64,000 bases of DNA from Microbacterium protaetiae (GTDB lineage Bacteria > Actinomycetota > Actinomycetes > Actinomycetales > Microbacteriaceae), in the NCBI RefSeq assembly GCF_004135285.1, contig NZ_CP035494.1:682001-746000 (forward strand), in the 5' to 3' direction. The notes under the pieces are model-generated. The model made no database searches. It worked only from the letters and a program-made list of their open reading frames with translations, and had not been told where the DNA came from. Made by a program: the position numbers and the translations under genes. Shown in pieces: positions 50,250 to 58,642 of this stretch; the first letter of the stretch is position 1; the number at the start of each line of letters is the position of its first letter.

Positions 50250-52640
50250 TCAACGGAATCGGCAGTGCGAGCCCGAAGCGTTTCCGTGGCCCGAGCCGCT
50301 CTTCTGACACTGGTCACTGCGCGACGCGTACAGCGGCACGTTGCGGAAGTCCATGTCCGAGGCCAGGTAGAAGCTCGTATAGCTCGGCTGGTTGTACGTC
50401 GTCTGCTGACGTGCGACCTCGGCCCGGTACTGCGGGTCGGCCATGAGCGTGTAGAGCTTGTGCGTCGTCAGCTCGGTGCTCACATACAGCCGGAGCGCGC
50501 TGGAGTCGGCGGTGCGCACGAGCATCTCCTCACGCCAGTCGCCGAGCACATCGGCGACCAGACTCGGGTTGCCCTTCGTGCCGTTGTTGGTCAGCGTTCC
50601 GGTCGCGGTGAGCATCGTGCCACGCGTCCAGTCGTCGATCGTCGGGGTCACATCTCCGGCGCCGTTCACTATCTGCGTGGTCATGTCACCGGCCCAGCGG
50701 ATGGACTGGTTCGTGCCCGGATTCGTCGCCGACAACACCTCGCCCTTCGCCGAAAGCAGGCCCGAGGCATCCGTTCCCGCCGGCATGCTGGACCACACCT
50801 CGATCCCGGGAACGTCGGGACGCACGTCGCCGATCATGCCGCGACCGGTGTCTTTGCCCGAGTACGCACCGAACAGCACCTCGCCGGTCTTCGCGTCGCG
50901 CATCGCGGTGCCGTACGGCGCGCCGCTGGCACCCTCGTGCACGGTGAAGATCTCCAGCCCCGGGCGGTCAGGGTCGATGTCGGCCACGTGCATGGCATCG
51001 CCGTGCCCGAGGCGCGCGTCGGCGCCCGGGTCGGCACTGCCGGCGGGAAGCGTGTCGAACGACGAATACAGCAGGCTGCCGTCGTCGTCGAGCGTCGCCG
51101 AACCATAGACGATCTCCTGCTTGCCGTCGCCGTCGACATCGGCTGCACTCAGGCTGTGGAAGCCCTGCGTCGTGATCGATCCATACACCGGGTCGGTGCC
51201 ATCACGCCCATGTGGCGAGTCGTTGAATGGGTTCGTCATCGGCACCCAGCCGCTGTCGACGAACCAGCGCTGGGTCAGGTTCTTGCCGTCCCAGTCGTAG
51301 GTGCCGATCGTGGCACGCGTGTAGTAGCCGCGGGCGAAGACGGCCGAGGGGTGCTCACCGTCGAGGTAGGCGACACCCGAGAGAAAGCGGTCGACCCGGT
51401 TGCCCGGCTCGATGCGCGACATCGCGTAGTCGCCCCACAGCAGTCCGTCGTCGGTGCGTCCCGGCTGGTAGCGCACGGTCTTGAGTTCCTTGCCGCTGGC
51501 GCCGTCGAACACCGTGAGGTACTCGGGGCCGTCGATGATGAAGCCCTCGAAGTTGCGCAGCTTGTTGTTCGCGCTGCGTGCGGGCGCATACACGTCGATG
51601 AAGTAGTCGACGAGGTCTTCCGCGTCTGCGCGCGAGAGCGGGTACTCGTGCGTCACGGGAATCCCGAGCGCCTCTTCGATCGTGGCCGGCCACTGGCCCG
51701 AGGTCACCTCGTCGCGCGTGCTCCATCCCTGGAACACATCGGCCAGGTGCGCCGCATAGTCATCGGCGCTCAGGCGATAGTCATCGGTGTTGGAGTACCC
51801 GGCCTTCACGTCATCGCGCAGCATCGTGATGTACGACGACGACTTCACCTTGCCGTTGGCCGCGTACTGCGTCGTCTTGGTGCCGGGCGCGGTCTTCATC
51901 ATGATCTCGGCGCGGCCGTCGCCGTCGAAGTCGTAGACGAGAAACTGGGTGTAGTGCGCACCTGCCCGGATGTTCACCCCGAGGTCGATGCGACTGCGCA
52001 GCGTGCCGTCGAGCTCATAGGTGTCGATGTAGACCGGGCCGGTGTAGCCGACCTGCGAGACGTCTTTGGAGTTCGAGGGGTCCCATTTGACGATGTACTC
52101 GTACTCGCCGTCGCCGTCGACATCGCCCACCGAGGTGTCGTTGGCCGAATAGGTGTAGCTCTCACCAGCCGGCGTCACGCCGTCGGCGGGCTTGCGCAGC
52201 GGGATGTCGATGTGGTTCTCAGCGAGCGGCTTCACGGTCTCGCTGGCCTTGCCGACTTTGCCCCGGGTCACCGGCGCCACACGGTAGCGGTCGCCGCTGT
52301 CACCGGCCGCGTCGAGGTAGTTCGTGCTGTCGGTGACCGTGGCGATGCGCCGACCGTTGCGATACACCGCGAAGTCGGTGCCGGTGAGCCCGGATGCTGT
52401 GGCTCCGGTGGCCTCCGATGCCTGCAGCCGCCAGCTGAGGAACACCCCGTTGCCGGTCTGGGCGGCCACCAGGCCTCGGTCGAGCTTCTCCATCGTCGGG
52501 GTCTGCGCATGCGACGACCCGCCCTTGGTGGTCGCACGTGCGGCGGTGGTCGCGGTCAACGCGAAGCCGCCGGCCAGCAACGCACCGGTCGTGAGGACGG
52601 CGAGCGTCCTGCGCAGGCGAACAGGGGATCTCTTCAGCAT
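50250..52640 (-). CDS. Secreted PL11 rhamnogalacturonan lyase, compact form
   Basis: 796 residues from MLKRSPVRLRRT at 52640; an upstream in-frame start would cross two operators. The Sec signal peptide runs to about ATTAARATT (residues ~30-38). A short N-terminal beta domain with LVAAQTGNGVFLSWRLQ precedes the PL11 propeller: SVGDVDGDGEYEYIVKWDPSNSKD, GVNIRAGAHYTQFLVYDFDGDGRAEI, GNRVDRFLSGVAYLDGEHPSAVFARGYYTR, LGDWREEMLVR. It lacks the malectin, fibronectin and Ig-like modules of the 35124 enzyme. It cleaves rhamnogalacturonan I to release oligomers for the neighbouring rhamnose system. Three regulatory sites lie upstream. Confidence 0.93.
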   Translation of the reverse strand: MLKRSPVRLRRTLAVLTTGALLAGGFALTATTAARATTKGGSSHAQTPTMEKLDRGLVAAQTGNGVFLSWRLQASEATGATASGLTGTDFAVYRNGRRIATVTDSTNYLDAAGDSGDRYRVAPVTRGKVGKASETVKPLAENHIDIPLRKPADGVTPAGESYTYSANDTSVGDVDGDGEYEYIVKWDPSNSKDVSQVGYTGPVYIDTYELDGTLRSRIDLGVNIRAGAHYTQFLVYDFDGDGRAEIMMKTAPGTKTTQYAANGKVKSSSYITMLRDDVKAGYSNTDDYRLSADDYAAHLADVFQGWSTRDEVTSGQWPATIEEALGIPVTHEYPLSRADAEDLVDYFIDVYAPARSANNKLRNFEGFIIDGPEYLTVFDGASGKELKTVRYQPGRTDDGLLWGDYAMSRIEPGNRVDRFLSGVAYLDGEHPSAVFARGYYTRATIGTYDWDGKNLTQRWFVDSGWVPMTNPFNDSPHGRDGTDPVYGSITTQGFHSLSAADVDGDGKQEIVYGSATLDDDGSLLYSSFDTLPAGSADPGADARLGHGDAMHVADIDPDRPGLEIFTVHEGASGAPYGTAMRDAKTGEVLFGAYSGKDTGRGMIGDVRPDVPGIEVWSSMPAGTDASGLLSAKGEVLSATNPGTNQSIRWAGDMTTQIVNGAGDVTPTIDDWTRGTMLTATGTLTNNGTKGNPSLVADVLGDWREEMLVRTADSSALRLYVSTELTTHKLYTLMADPQYRAEVARQQTTYNQPSYTSFYLASDMDFRNVPLYASRSDQCQKSGSGHGNASGSHCRFR

Positions 52641-52652
52641 TGAATCGTTCCA
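52641..52652. promoter_or_regulatory. RhaR-type operator next to the PL11 start
   Basis: TGAATCGTTCCA, one mismatch from TGAATCGTTTCA, the reverse complement of the box at 53892-53903. It touches the start codon of the PL11 gene, tying that gene to the rhamnose regulator. Confidence 0.55.
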
Positions 52653-52658
52653 ATCATA

Positions 52659-52674
52659 GGGATAGCGTTTTCCC
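52659..52674. promoter_or_regulatory. LacI-type operator upstream of the compact PL11 gene
   Basis: GGGATAGCGTTTTCCC, an imperfect palindrome of the AGCG/CGTTT class. It lies between the -10 box and the start codon. Together with the box at 52641 it suggests control by two LacI-family proteins. Confidence 0.5.
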
Positions 52675-52687
52675 AGCAGCGTGAGCG

Positions 52688-52717
52688 AGCCTATTGACTG
52701 CGGCGACCCAGCGTCAA
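52688..52717 (-). promoter_or_regulatory. Promoter of the compact PL11 gene
   Basis: Minus strand: TTGACG (52717-52712), 18-base spacer, TAGGCT (52693-52688). Both operators lie downstream, before the start codon. Confidence 0.5.
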
Positions 52718-52762
52718 CGGTGTCCGCATGAGACATCGCTCATCTGCGATGTCTCCTCTCCG

Positions 52763-53767
52763 TCACACAGAGACGGTGGATGCCCGAACCACGAGCTCGG
52801 GGCGGAAGAGCACCTGCTCGCGTGCCGCCCCGCCGTCGGATGCCGCAGAGAGCAGGTCGACGGCCGTGGAGCCGATCAGTCGCGCCGGCTGACGCACCGA
52901 GCTGAGGGGCACCACGGCGGCTGCCGCGAAATCGATGTCGTCATAGCCGATGAGAGCGATGTCGTCGGGAACGCGCACAGCCCCGGCCATCACGAATCCC
53001 TGAAGAAGTCCCAACGCCACGAGGTCGTTGGCGGCGAAGATGGCATCGGGACGCTGTGCGGGAGCCCGCTGAGCGATGCGTCGACCTGCAGCGCGCCCCT
53101 CATCCACCGTAAGTGCGGCCGTCCCGATGAACTCGAGGGTGGCGTCTGCGACGGCGGCGACCGCCTGCTGCGCCCCGTCGAGCCGGTCGGTCACCTGGCG
53201 AAGCGTCGTCGGCCCACCCACGAGACCGAGCTTGCGCCGACCGATGGCCAGCAGGTGCTCGGCCGCCATCCTGCCGCCTTCGACATCGTCGACGGCGACC
53301 GACGGAAAATGGCTCTGCTGCGACTCGCGGTCCACCAGCACGACAGGCGTGCCGCGATCGCGCATGCGGCGCAACACCGGAAGATCTTCGGCGATCGGCG
53401 TCACGAGCACTCCCGACACACGCTGTTGCTCGAACAGCTCGAGCGCGGATTGCTCTCGTTCGGCCCGCTCGTCGCTGTTGGCCAGGAACACCGACAGCCC
53501 GCGCTCGGCCGCCCGGTCTTCTGCGCCTCGGGCGACATCCGTGAAGAACGGGTTGCGCAGGTCGAGCACCACCATGCCTATCGCGCGACTGCGTCCCGCG
53601 CGTAGTTGGCGGGCAGCGTCGTTGCGAACGAAGCCGAGGCGTTCGATGGCGGCATGAACCCGCTGCGCGGTCGCCTCGGACACCTTGTCGGGCGCGTTGA
53701 GCACGTTGGAGACCGTACCCACCGAGACACCGGCGGCCTCGGCCACATCGCGCACGCTCGCCGTCAT
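52763..53767 (-). CDS. rhaR: LacI family regulator of rhamnose utilisation
   Basis: 334 residues from MTASVRDVAEAAGVS; ATG at 53767 has AAAGGGGG upstream, and an earlier in-frame start is not needed. Helix-turn-helix VRDVAEAAGVSVGTVSNVLNAP, hinge FVRNDAARQLRAGRSR, effector domain IGMVVLDLRNPFFTDVARGAED and GYDDIDFAAAAVVPLSSVRQP. Divergent from the rhamnose importer operon, with TGAAACGATTCA-type boxes in between and before PL11. By position and operator it is the rhamnose repressor, the gene symbol resting on context rather than homology to the unrelated AraC-type RhaR of E. coli. The effector is likely L-rhamnose or a catabolite. Confidence 0.8.
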   Translation of the reverse strand: MTASVRDVAEAAGVSVGTVSNVLNAPDKVSEATAQRVHAAIERLGFVRNDAARQLRAGRSRAIGMVVLDLRNPFFTDVARGAEDRAAERGLSVFLANSDERAEREQSALELFEQQRVSGVLVTPIAEDLPVLRRMRDRGTPVVLVDRESQQSHFPSVAVDDVEGGRMAAEHLLAIGRRKLGLVGGPTTLRQVTDRLDGAQQAVAAVADATLEFIGTAALTVDEGRAAGRRIAQRAPAQRPDAIFAANDLVALGLLQGFVMAGAVRVPDDIALIGYDDIDFAAAAVVPLSSVRQPARLIGSTAVDLLSAASDGGAAREQVLFRPELVVRASTVSV

Positions 53768-53786
53768 CGCGCCCCCTTTGGCGAAT

Positions 53787-53816
53787 ACTCTACTGGACGC
53801 CACTGAAACGAATCAA
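53787..53816 (-). promoter_or_regulatory. Promoter of the rhamnose regulator gene
   Basis: Minus strand: TTGATT (53816-53811), 18-base spacer, TAGAGT (53792-53787). The box TGAAACGAATCA at 53804-53815 overlaps the -35, so autoregulation is likely. Confidence 0.45.
53804..53815. promoter_or_regulatory. RhaR-type operator 1
   Basis: TGAAACGAATCA differs by one base from TGAAACGATTCA. It overlaps the regulator's own -35 region. Confidence 0.5.
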
Positions 53817-53847
53817 TTTCGATTGCATCACAACGCCGCATACTCGC

Positions 53848-53877
53848 TTGACAGCAAATCGACCGCCGACATATTCT
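53848..53877 (+). promoter_or_regulatory. Promoter of the rhamnose operon
   Basis: TTGACA (53848-53853) is a perfect -35; after 18 bases comes TATTCT (53872-53877). The RhaR-type box at 53892-53903 covers the first transcribed bases. Confidence 0.65.
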
Positions 53878-53891
53878 GAGACCCGATCTTC

Positions 53892-53903
53892 TGAAACGAT
53901 TCA
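53892..53903. promoter_or_regulatory. RhaR-type operator 2
   Basis: TGAAACGATTCA lies 14 bases downstream of the -10 box and 25 bases before the ATPase gene. It is the best example of the motif in the window. Confidence 0.6.
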
Positions 53904-53928
53904 TTTCCTTCAACGGAGAGGGGCGCCC

Positions 53929-55434
53929 ATGAGCAGCACGCCGGTGCTGGAACTGCAAGACGTGCAGAAGGCGTTCGGTGCCGTCATCGCGCTGCGCGCG
54001 GCCACCATTCGCGTGGATGCCGGCTCGATCCATGCCCTCGTGGGCGAGAACGGCGCCGGCAAGTCCACCCTCGTCAAGATCGTCGCCGGGCTCTACCAGC
54101 GCGACGGCGGAACCTTCCGGCTGAAGGGCGAAGAGGTCGATTTCACCTCCACGGCGCAGTCGAAGGCAGCGGGCATCGCCGTCATCTACCAGGAGCCCAC
54201 GCTCTTTCCCGATCTGTCCGTCACCGAGAACATCTTCATGGGCCGCCAGCCCACCGGCCGCCTTGGCAGAATCGATCGCAAAGCGATGCGTCACGAGGTC
54301 GAGCAGCTGTTCACCCGGCTCGGTGTGGTCATCGACCCCGACCGCCCGGCCGAGGGTTTGTCGATCGCCGACCAGCAGGTCATCGAGATCGCCAAGGCGG
54401 TCTCGCTGGATGCCTCGCTGCTGATCATGGATGAACCGACCGCCGCGCTGTCCGGCACCGAGGTCGAGCGACTTTTCGCCATCGCACGCAGCCTGCGTGA
54501 TGAGGGGCGCGCGCTCATCTTCATCTCACACCGGTTCGATGAGGTCTTCGCTCTCTGCGACACCGTCACCGTCATGCGAGACGGCGCATACATCGCCACC
54601 AGCGCCATCACCGACACCGATCCCGACCAGATCGTGCGCCAGATGGTCGGCCGGCAGATCACCGAGCTGTTCCCCAAGCAGCAGACCGAGATCGGCGAGC
54701 CCCTGCTCGAGGTCGAAGGACTCACCCGCCCAGGCGTCTTCCATGACATCGGCTTCACGGTGCGCGCTGGCGAGATCGTCGGGCTCGCAGGGCTGGTCGG
54801 CGCCGGTCGCAGCGAGGTGGTGCGTGCCGTCTTCGGTGTCGACCCCTACGACGAGGGGACTGTGAAGGTCGCGGGAAAAAGGGTCGCTCCCGGCAACCCC
54901 TCCGAGGCCATGCGCGCAGGTATCGCGCTCGTGCCCGAAGACCGGCGCAAGCAAGGACTGGTGACCGAATCCAGCGTCGCGCACAACATCACGCTGGCCA
55001 TCCGCCGTCGGCTGTCGCGCTTCGGGCTGATCACCACCGGAATTGAGAACCGCGCCGCGACCGAGTGGGCGAGCCGGCTCGAAGTGAAAACGCATGCACT
55101 GGACACCGTGGCGGCGACACTCTCGGGCGGCAACCAGCAGAAGGTCGTGCTGGCGAAGTGGTTGGCCACCGGACCACGCGTGCTCATCATCGACGAACCG
55201 ACCCGCGGCATCGACGTCGGCACGAAATCAGAGGTCCATCGACTCCTGTCCGAATTGGCGGGGCAGGGCATGGCGGTGCTGATGATCTCGTCCGAGCTGC
55301 CGGAGGTGCTCGGAATGGCCGACCGCGTGCTGGTCATGCGCGAGGGGCGCATCACCGCCGACATCCCCCGCGAACAGGCGACATCCGAAAACGTCATGTT
55401 CGCGGCCACTCATGCAACGGAGCAGCAGAAGTGA
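53929..55434 (+). CDS. rhaT: L-rhamnose ABC transporter ATP-binding protein (two-domain, RbsA-type)
   Basis: 501 residues from MSSTPVLEL; ATG at 53929 follows GGAGAGGGG. It has two nucleotide-binding domains. The first has Walker A GENGAGKST at 39-47; the second has the degenerate Walker A GLVGAGRSE, signature LSGGNQQKV and Walker B VLIIDEPTRGIDVGT, the RbsA pattern. It energises the rhamnose importer with the two permeases and binding protein downstream. The symbol follows the RhaSPQT naming of CUT2 rhamnose systems. It is the first gene of the operon. Confidence 0.9.
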   Translation: MSSTPVLELQDVQKAFGAVIALRAATIRVDAGSIHALVGENGAGKSTLVKIVAGLYQRDGGTFRLKGEEVDFTSTAQSKAAGIAVIYQEPTLFPDLSVTENIFMGRQPTGRLGRIDRKAMRHEVEQLFTRLGVVIDPDRPAEGLSIADQQVIEIAKAVSLDASLLIMDEPTAALSGTEVERLFAIARSLRDEGRALIFISHRFDEVFALCDTVTVMRDGAYIATSAITDTDPDQIVRQMVGRQITELFPKQQTEIGEPLLEVEGLTRPGVFHDIGFTVRAGEIVGLAGLVGAGRSEVVRAVFGVDPYDEGTVKVAGKRVAPGNPSEAMRAGIALVPEDRRKQGLVTESSVAHNITLAIRRRLSRFGLITTGIENRAATEWASRLEVKTHALDTVAATLSGGNQQKVVLAKWLATGPRVLIIDEPTRGIDVGTKSEVHRLLSELAGQGMAVLMISSELPEVLGMADRVLVMREGRITADIPREQATSENVMFAATHATEQQK

Positions 55435-56453
55435 CCACCATCGCGATCCGCACCTCCTCACTGACCAAGACGCTCGGTGCGCTCGGGCGTGCCCGAGAAC
55501 TCGGCATCCTGCTGGCCGTGGTGCTGGTCGTTGTGGCGGCCACGATCAAGAACCCGGCGTTCCTGTTCAGCCACGACGGCTGGCGCGACCTGCTGCTGAC
55601 GCCGTCGATCCTGCTGCTGGTGGCCGTGGGACAGGCGGTCGTGATCATCACCCGCAACGTCGACCTGTCGGTGGGCTCGGTGGTCGGTCTGACCGCGTAC
55701 CTCACCGGCCGCTTGTTCAGCGACATCCCCGGCATCCCCATTGTGCTCGTCGTGCTCGCCGCGATAGTGCTGGGCGGCCTTCTCGGTCTCATCAACGGCG
55801 CCCTGGTGGCCTTCGCGAACGTGCCGTCGATGGTGATCACGCTGGGCACGCTCTACGCCTTCCGCGGTATCGATGTCGTCTGGGCCGGCAGCAACCGGGT
55901 GAACGCGTCCGACCTGCCGCGCTCCTTCCTGGCCCTCGGAACCGGGCAGCTGCTGTCGATCCCGATCTTGACCATCGTCGCCGTGGTCGTGCTCGTCGCC
56001 GCCGGCTGGTACATGCGCAACGCGCGCAGCGGACGCGAGCACTATGCGATCGGATCGGACCCCGCCGCCGCACACCTGTACGGGCTGCGCGTGACCCGCC
56101 GCGTGCTGCTCGCCTTCGTGCTCTCGGGCGCTCTGGCCGGGCTGGCCGGTGTGTTCTACGCCGCCCGCTACGGCACTGTCGACTCGCAGGCGGGTTCGGG
56201 CTGGGAGTTGCAGGCGGTCGGGGCGGCCGTCATCGGCGGCGTGGCCATCATGGGCGGCGTCGGCACCGTCTGGGGCGCCGCACTGGGCGCCGTGCTGCTG
56301 ATGACGATAAACCGCGCCCTTCCGGTGCTCGGCATCCCCGATTTCTGGCAAGGGGCCGTGGTGGGTGCCCTCATCATCGGCGCCATCGTGCTCGACCGCG
56401 TGCTGGCCGTGCGGCAGAGACGCCGCCTCATCGAAGCGAGGGACGAATCATGA
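55431..56453 (+). CDS. rhaP: L-rhamnose ABC transporter permease (CUT2)
   Basis: 340 residues from GTG at 55431, which overlaps the ATPase stop (GTGA); the longer open frame upstream overlaps the ATPase gene and is rejected. Eight to ten hydrophobic segments. RbsC-type blocks ITRNVDLSVGSVVGLTAYLTG, NGALVAFANVPSMVITLGTLYAFRG and GVAIMGGVGTVWGAALGAVLL. It forms one half of the membrane channel with the next gene. Assignment as RhaP rather than RhaQ is by gene order. Confidence 0.9.
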   Translation: MTTIAIRTSSLTKTLGALGRARELGILLAVVLVVVAATIKNPAFLFSHDGWRDLLLTPSILLLVAVGQAVVIITRNVDLSVGSVVGLTAYLTGRLFSDIPGIPIVLVVLAAIVLGGLLGLINGALVAFANVPSMVITLGTLYAFRGIDVVWAGSNRVNASDLPRSFLALGTGQLLSIPILTIVAVVVLVAAGWYMRNARSGREHYAIGSDPAAAHLYGLRVTRRVLLAFVLSGALAGLAGVFYAARYGTVDSQAGSGWELQAVGAAVIGGVAIMGGVGTVWGAALGAVLLMTINRALPVLGIPDFWQGAVVGALIIGAIVLDRVLAVRQRRRLIEARDES

Positions 56454-57484
56454 CCACCACGACGGCGTCCCCGCGCTCGGTGCGCGACTACACCCATCCC
56501 CTCTGGCGTCGGCTGCTGGCCACGCGCGAGTCGGCCATCGTCGGCCTGCTGATCATCGTCGCCGTCGTCGCTGCGACCACGGTGCGCGGATTCAGTCAGC
56601 CGATCACCCTGACCTACCTGCTGTTGGATGTCACTCCGATCCTGCTCATCGCCCTGCCGATGACGCTGGTCATGATCACCGGTGAGATCGACCTGTCGGT
56701 GGGCAGCATGGTCGGACTCTCCAGCGTGGTGACCGGTGCCCTGGTGCAGGCGCACTGGCCGTTCGGCGTCGCGGCACTTGTGGCTCTGCTGGTCGGTGTT
56801 CTCGGTGGCGCAGTGAACGGACTGCTCGTCACCGTCGTCGGCCTGCCCTCGCTGGCGGTCACCATCGGCACCCTGGCACTGTTCCGCGGCATCGCGGTGG
56901 GGACATTGGGCACCACGGCGGTCACCGACTTTCCGCAGCAGTGGACCGCCCTGGCCCAGGCGCGCATCTCGGGAACCACTATCCCCTATGTGATGATCCC
57001 GTTCCTCATCCTGCTGGCCGTCTTCGCGATAGTGCTCCACTTCACGCCGTTCGGGCGCGGCATCTACGCCGTCGGCCTCTCGAAAGACGCCGCTCGCTTC
57101 TCGGGCGTGAACGTCGAGCGCACCAAGCTGATCCTGTTCGTGCTCACCGGGGTGGTCTCGGCCTTCGCCGGTATCTTCTACACGCTGCGCTTCGGCAGCG
57201 CCCGTGGAGACAACGCGACCGGCCTGGAACTGCAGGTGATCGCGGCGGTGGTGCTCGGCGGGGTATCGGTGTTCGGCGGTCGCGGCAAGCTGTACGGGGT
57301 GGTGGCCGCCGTGCTTCTGATCGGTGCCCTCTCCAGCGCGCTGCGCCTGGCCAATGTCACCTCAGATGTCATCAACATCATCACCGGCGTGCTGCTGGTG
57401 ATCTCCGTCGTCGCCGCGAGCGTGCTCGCATGGCTGCAGAAGAAGCGACGGCGCCCGAACGCGACGGCCACCACAGCAGGATGA
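56450..57484 (+). CDS. rhaQ: L-rhamnose ABC transporter permease (CUT2), second subunit
   Basis: 344 residues, ATG overlapping the previous stop. RbsC-type motifs: MITGEIDLSVGSMVGLSSVVTGAL, GLPSLAVTIGTLALFRGIAVG, AVVLGGVSVFGGRGKLYGVVAAV. The basic C-terminal tail LQKKRRRPN stays in the cytoplasm. It completes the heterodimeric channel. Naming is by order. Confidence 0.9.
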   Translation: MTTTTASPRSVRDYTHPLWRRLLATRESAIVGLLIIVAVVAATTVRGFSQPITLTYLLLDVTPILLIALPMTLVMITGEIDLSVGSMVGLSSVVTGALVQAHWPFGVAALVALLVGVLGGAVNGLLVTVVGLPSLAVTIGTLALFRGIAVGTLGTTAVTDFPQQWTALAQARISGTTIPYVMIPFLILLAVFAIVLHFTPFGRGIYAVGLSKDAARFSGVNVERTKLILFVLTGVVSAFAGIFYTLRFGSARGDNATGLELQVIAAVVLGGVSVFGGRGKLYGVVAAVLLIGALSSALRLANVTSDVINIITGVLLVISVVAASVLAWLQKKRRRPNATATTAG

Positions 57485-57542
57485 CCGGCCGTCCCACCGC
57501 CGCCGACATAAGTTGCGGCATCCCGATGAAAGGAACAGAACA

Positions 57543-58583
57543 ATGACGTTTGCACACAAGCGTGTCGCGGCCCTGGCCGCGATCGCGGTGACCGCCGCCC
57601 TGGCGCTCACCGGCTGCGCCGACACCGGCCCGGCGACCAGCTCCACCGGTGACACCGGCGGCGACTCCGACAACCTCGCCATCACGTTCCTGCCCAAGAA
57701 CCTCGGCAACCCGTACTTCGACACCTCGGCAAAGGGCGGCAAGGCCGCGGTCGAGGAGTTCAAGGGCACCTTCAACCAGGTGGGTCCCGCTCAGGCATCG
57801 CCCGACGCCCAGGTCAGCTACATCAACACCGCCACCCAGCAGGGGGTGGGTGCGCTGGTCGTCTCGGCCAACGACCCCAAGGCCATCTGCGATGCGCTGA
57901 ACCAGGCACGTCAGAACGGCGTCAAGGTGGTCACCTTCGACTCCGACACCGATGCCTCGTGCCGTGACCTGTTCGTGAACCAGGCCAGCGCCGACGGCAT
58001 CGCCAAGGTGCAGGTCGACCTCATCGCCGACCAGATCGGTGACGAAGGCGAGATCGCCATTCTGTCGGCGGCCGCGAACGCGACCAACCAGAACGCCTGG
58101 ATCGACAAGATGAAGAGCCTGCTGGCCTCGGACCACCCGAACATCTCGCTCGTCGACGTCGTCTACGGAAACGACGACGACCAGACATCGTTCGACAAGA
58201 CGGCGGCCCTGCTGCAGTCGCACCCGAAGCTGAAGGGCATCGTCTCGCCGACCACCGTCGGCATCGCCGCTGCCGCCCGCTACCTGTCGACCTCGTCGTT
58301 CAAGGGCAAGGTCGCGCTGACCGGTCTGGGCACGCCGAACCAGATGCGCGAGTACGTGAAGGACGGCACCGTCGCCAAGTTCGCACTGTGGAACCCCGAA
58401 GACCTCGGCTATCTCTCCGCCTTCGCCGCCAAAGCGCTGATCACCGGTGAGATCACCGGTAAGGAAGGCGACACCTTCACCGCCGGAAAGCTCGGCGAGT
58501 ACAAGGTGGGCGCCGACGGAACCGTTCTGCTGGGCGACCCGTACGTGTTCGACAAGGACAACATCGACCAGTTCGACTTCTAG
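57543..58583 (+). CDS. rhaS: L-rhamnose-binding lipoprotein
   Basis: 346 residues from MTFAHKRVAAL; ATG at 57543 follows AAAGGAA. Lipobox LTGC gives Cys25. Periplasmic-binding type I fold as in RbsB/RhaS: NLAITFLPKNLGNPYFDTSAKGGKAAVEEF, GALVVSANDPKAICDALNQARQNGVKVVTFDSD, LTGLGTPNQMREYVKDGTVAKFALWNPEDLGYL. The WNPxDLGYL region is characteristic of rhamnose-binding proteins. It is followed by a strong hairpin (58593) that may protect its transcript. Confidence 0.92.
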   Translation: MTFAHKRVAALAAIAVTAALALTGCADTGPATSSTGDTGGDSDNLAITFLPKNLGNPYFDTSAKGGKAAVEEFKGTFNQVGPAQASPDAQVSYINTATQQGVGALVVSANDPKAICDALNQARQNGVKVVTFDSDTDASCRDLFVNQASADGIAKVQVDLIADQIGDEGEIAILSAAANATNQNAWIDKMKSLLASDHPNISLVDVVYGNDDDQTSFDKTAALLQSHPKLKGIVSPTTVGIAAAARYLSTSSFKGKVALTGLGTPNQMREYVKDGTVAKFALWNPEDLGYLSAFAAKALITGEITGKEGDTFTAGKLGEYKVGADGTVLLGDPYVFDKDNIDQFDF

Positions 58584-58592
58584 TCGAGCCAC

Positions 58593-58621
58593 GGCCCGGC
58601 CGGCCTCGTGCCGGCCGGGCC
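58593..58621 (+). terminator. Hairpin after the rhamnose-binding protein gene
   Basis: A perfect 12-base stem (GGCCCGGCCGGC, 58593-58604, with 58610-58621) and 5-base loop, 10 bases past the stop. It probably stabilises the 3' end or partly terminates, giving more binding protein than downstream enzymes. No U-tract follows. Confidence 0.6.
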
Positions 58622-58642
58622 CCATCCGAAAGGCACCCCCTC

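Noticed and set aside
49800..52643. 947-codon open frame on the plus strand opposite the compact PL11 gene
   Set aside because: It is antisense to a gene with clear signal peptide and PL11 motifs. Such long frames are common opposite high-GC genes; no family motif is visible.
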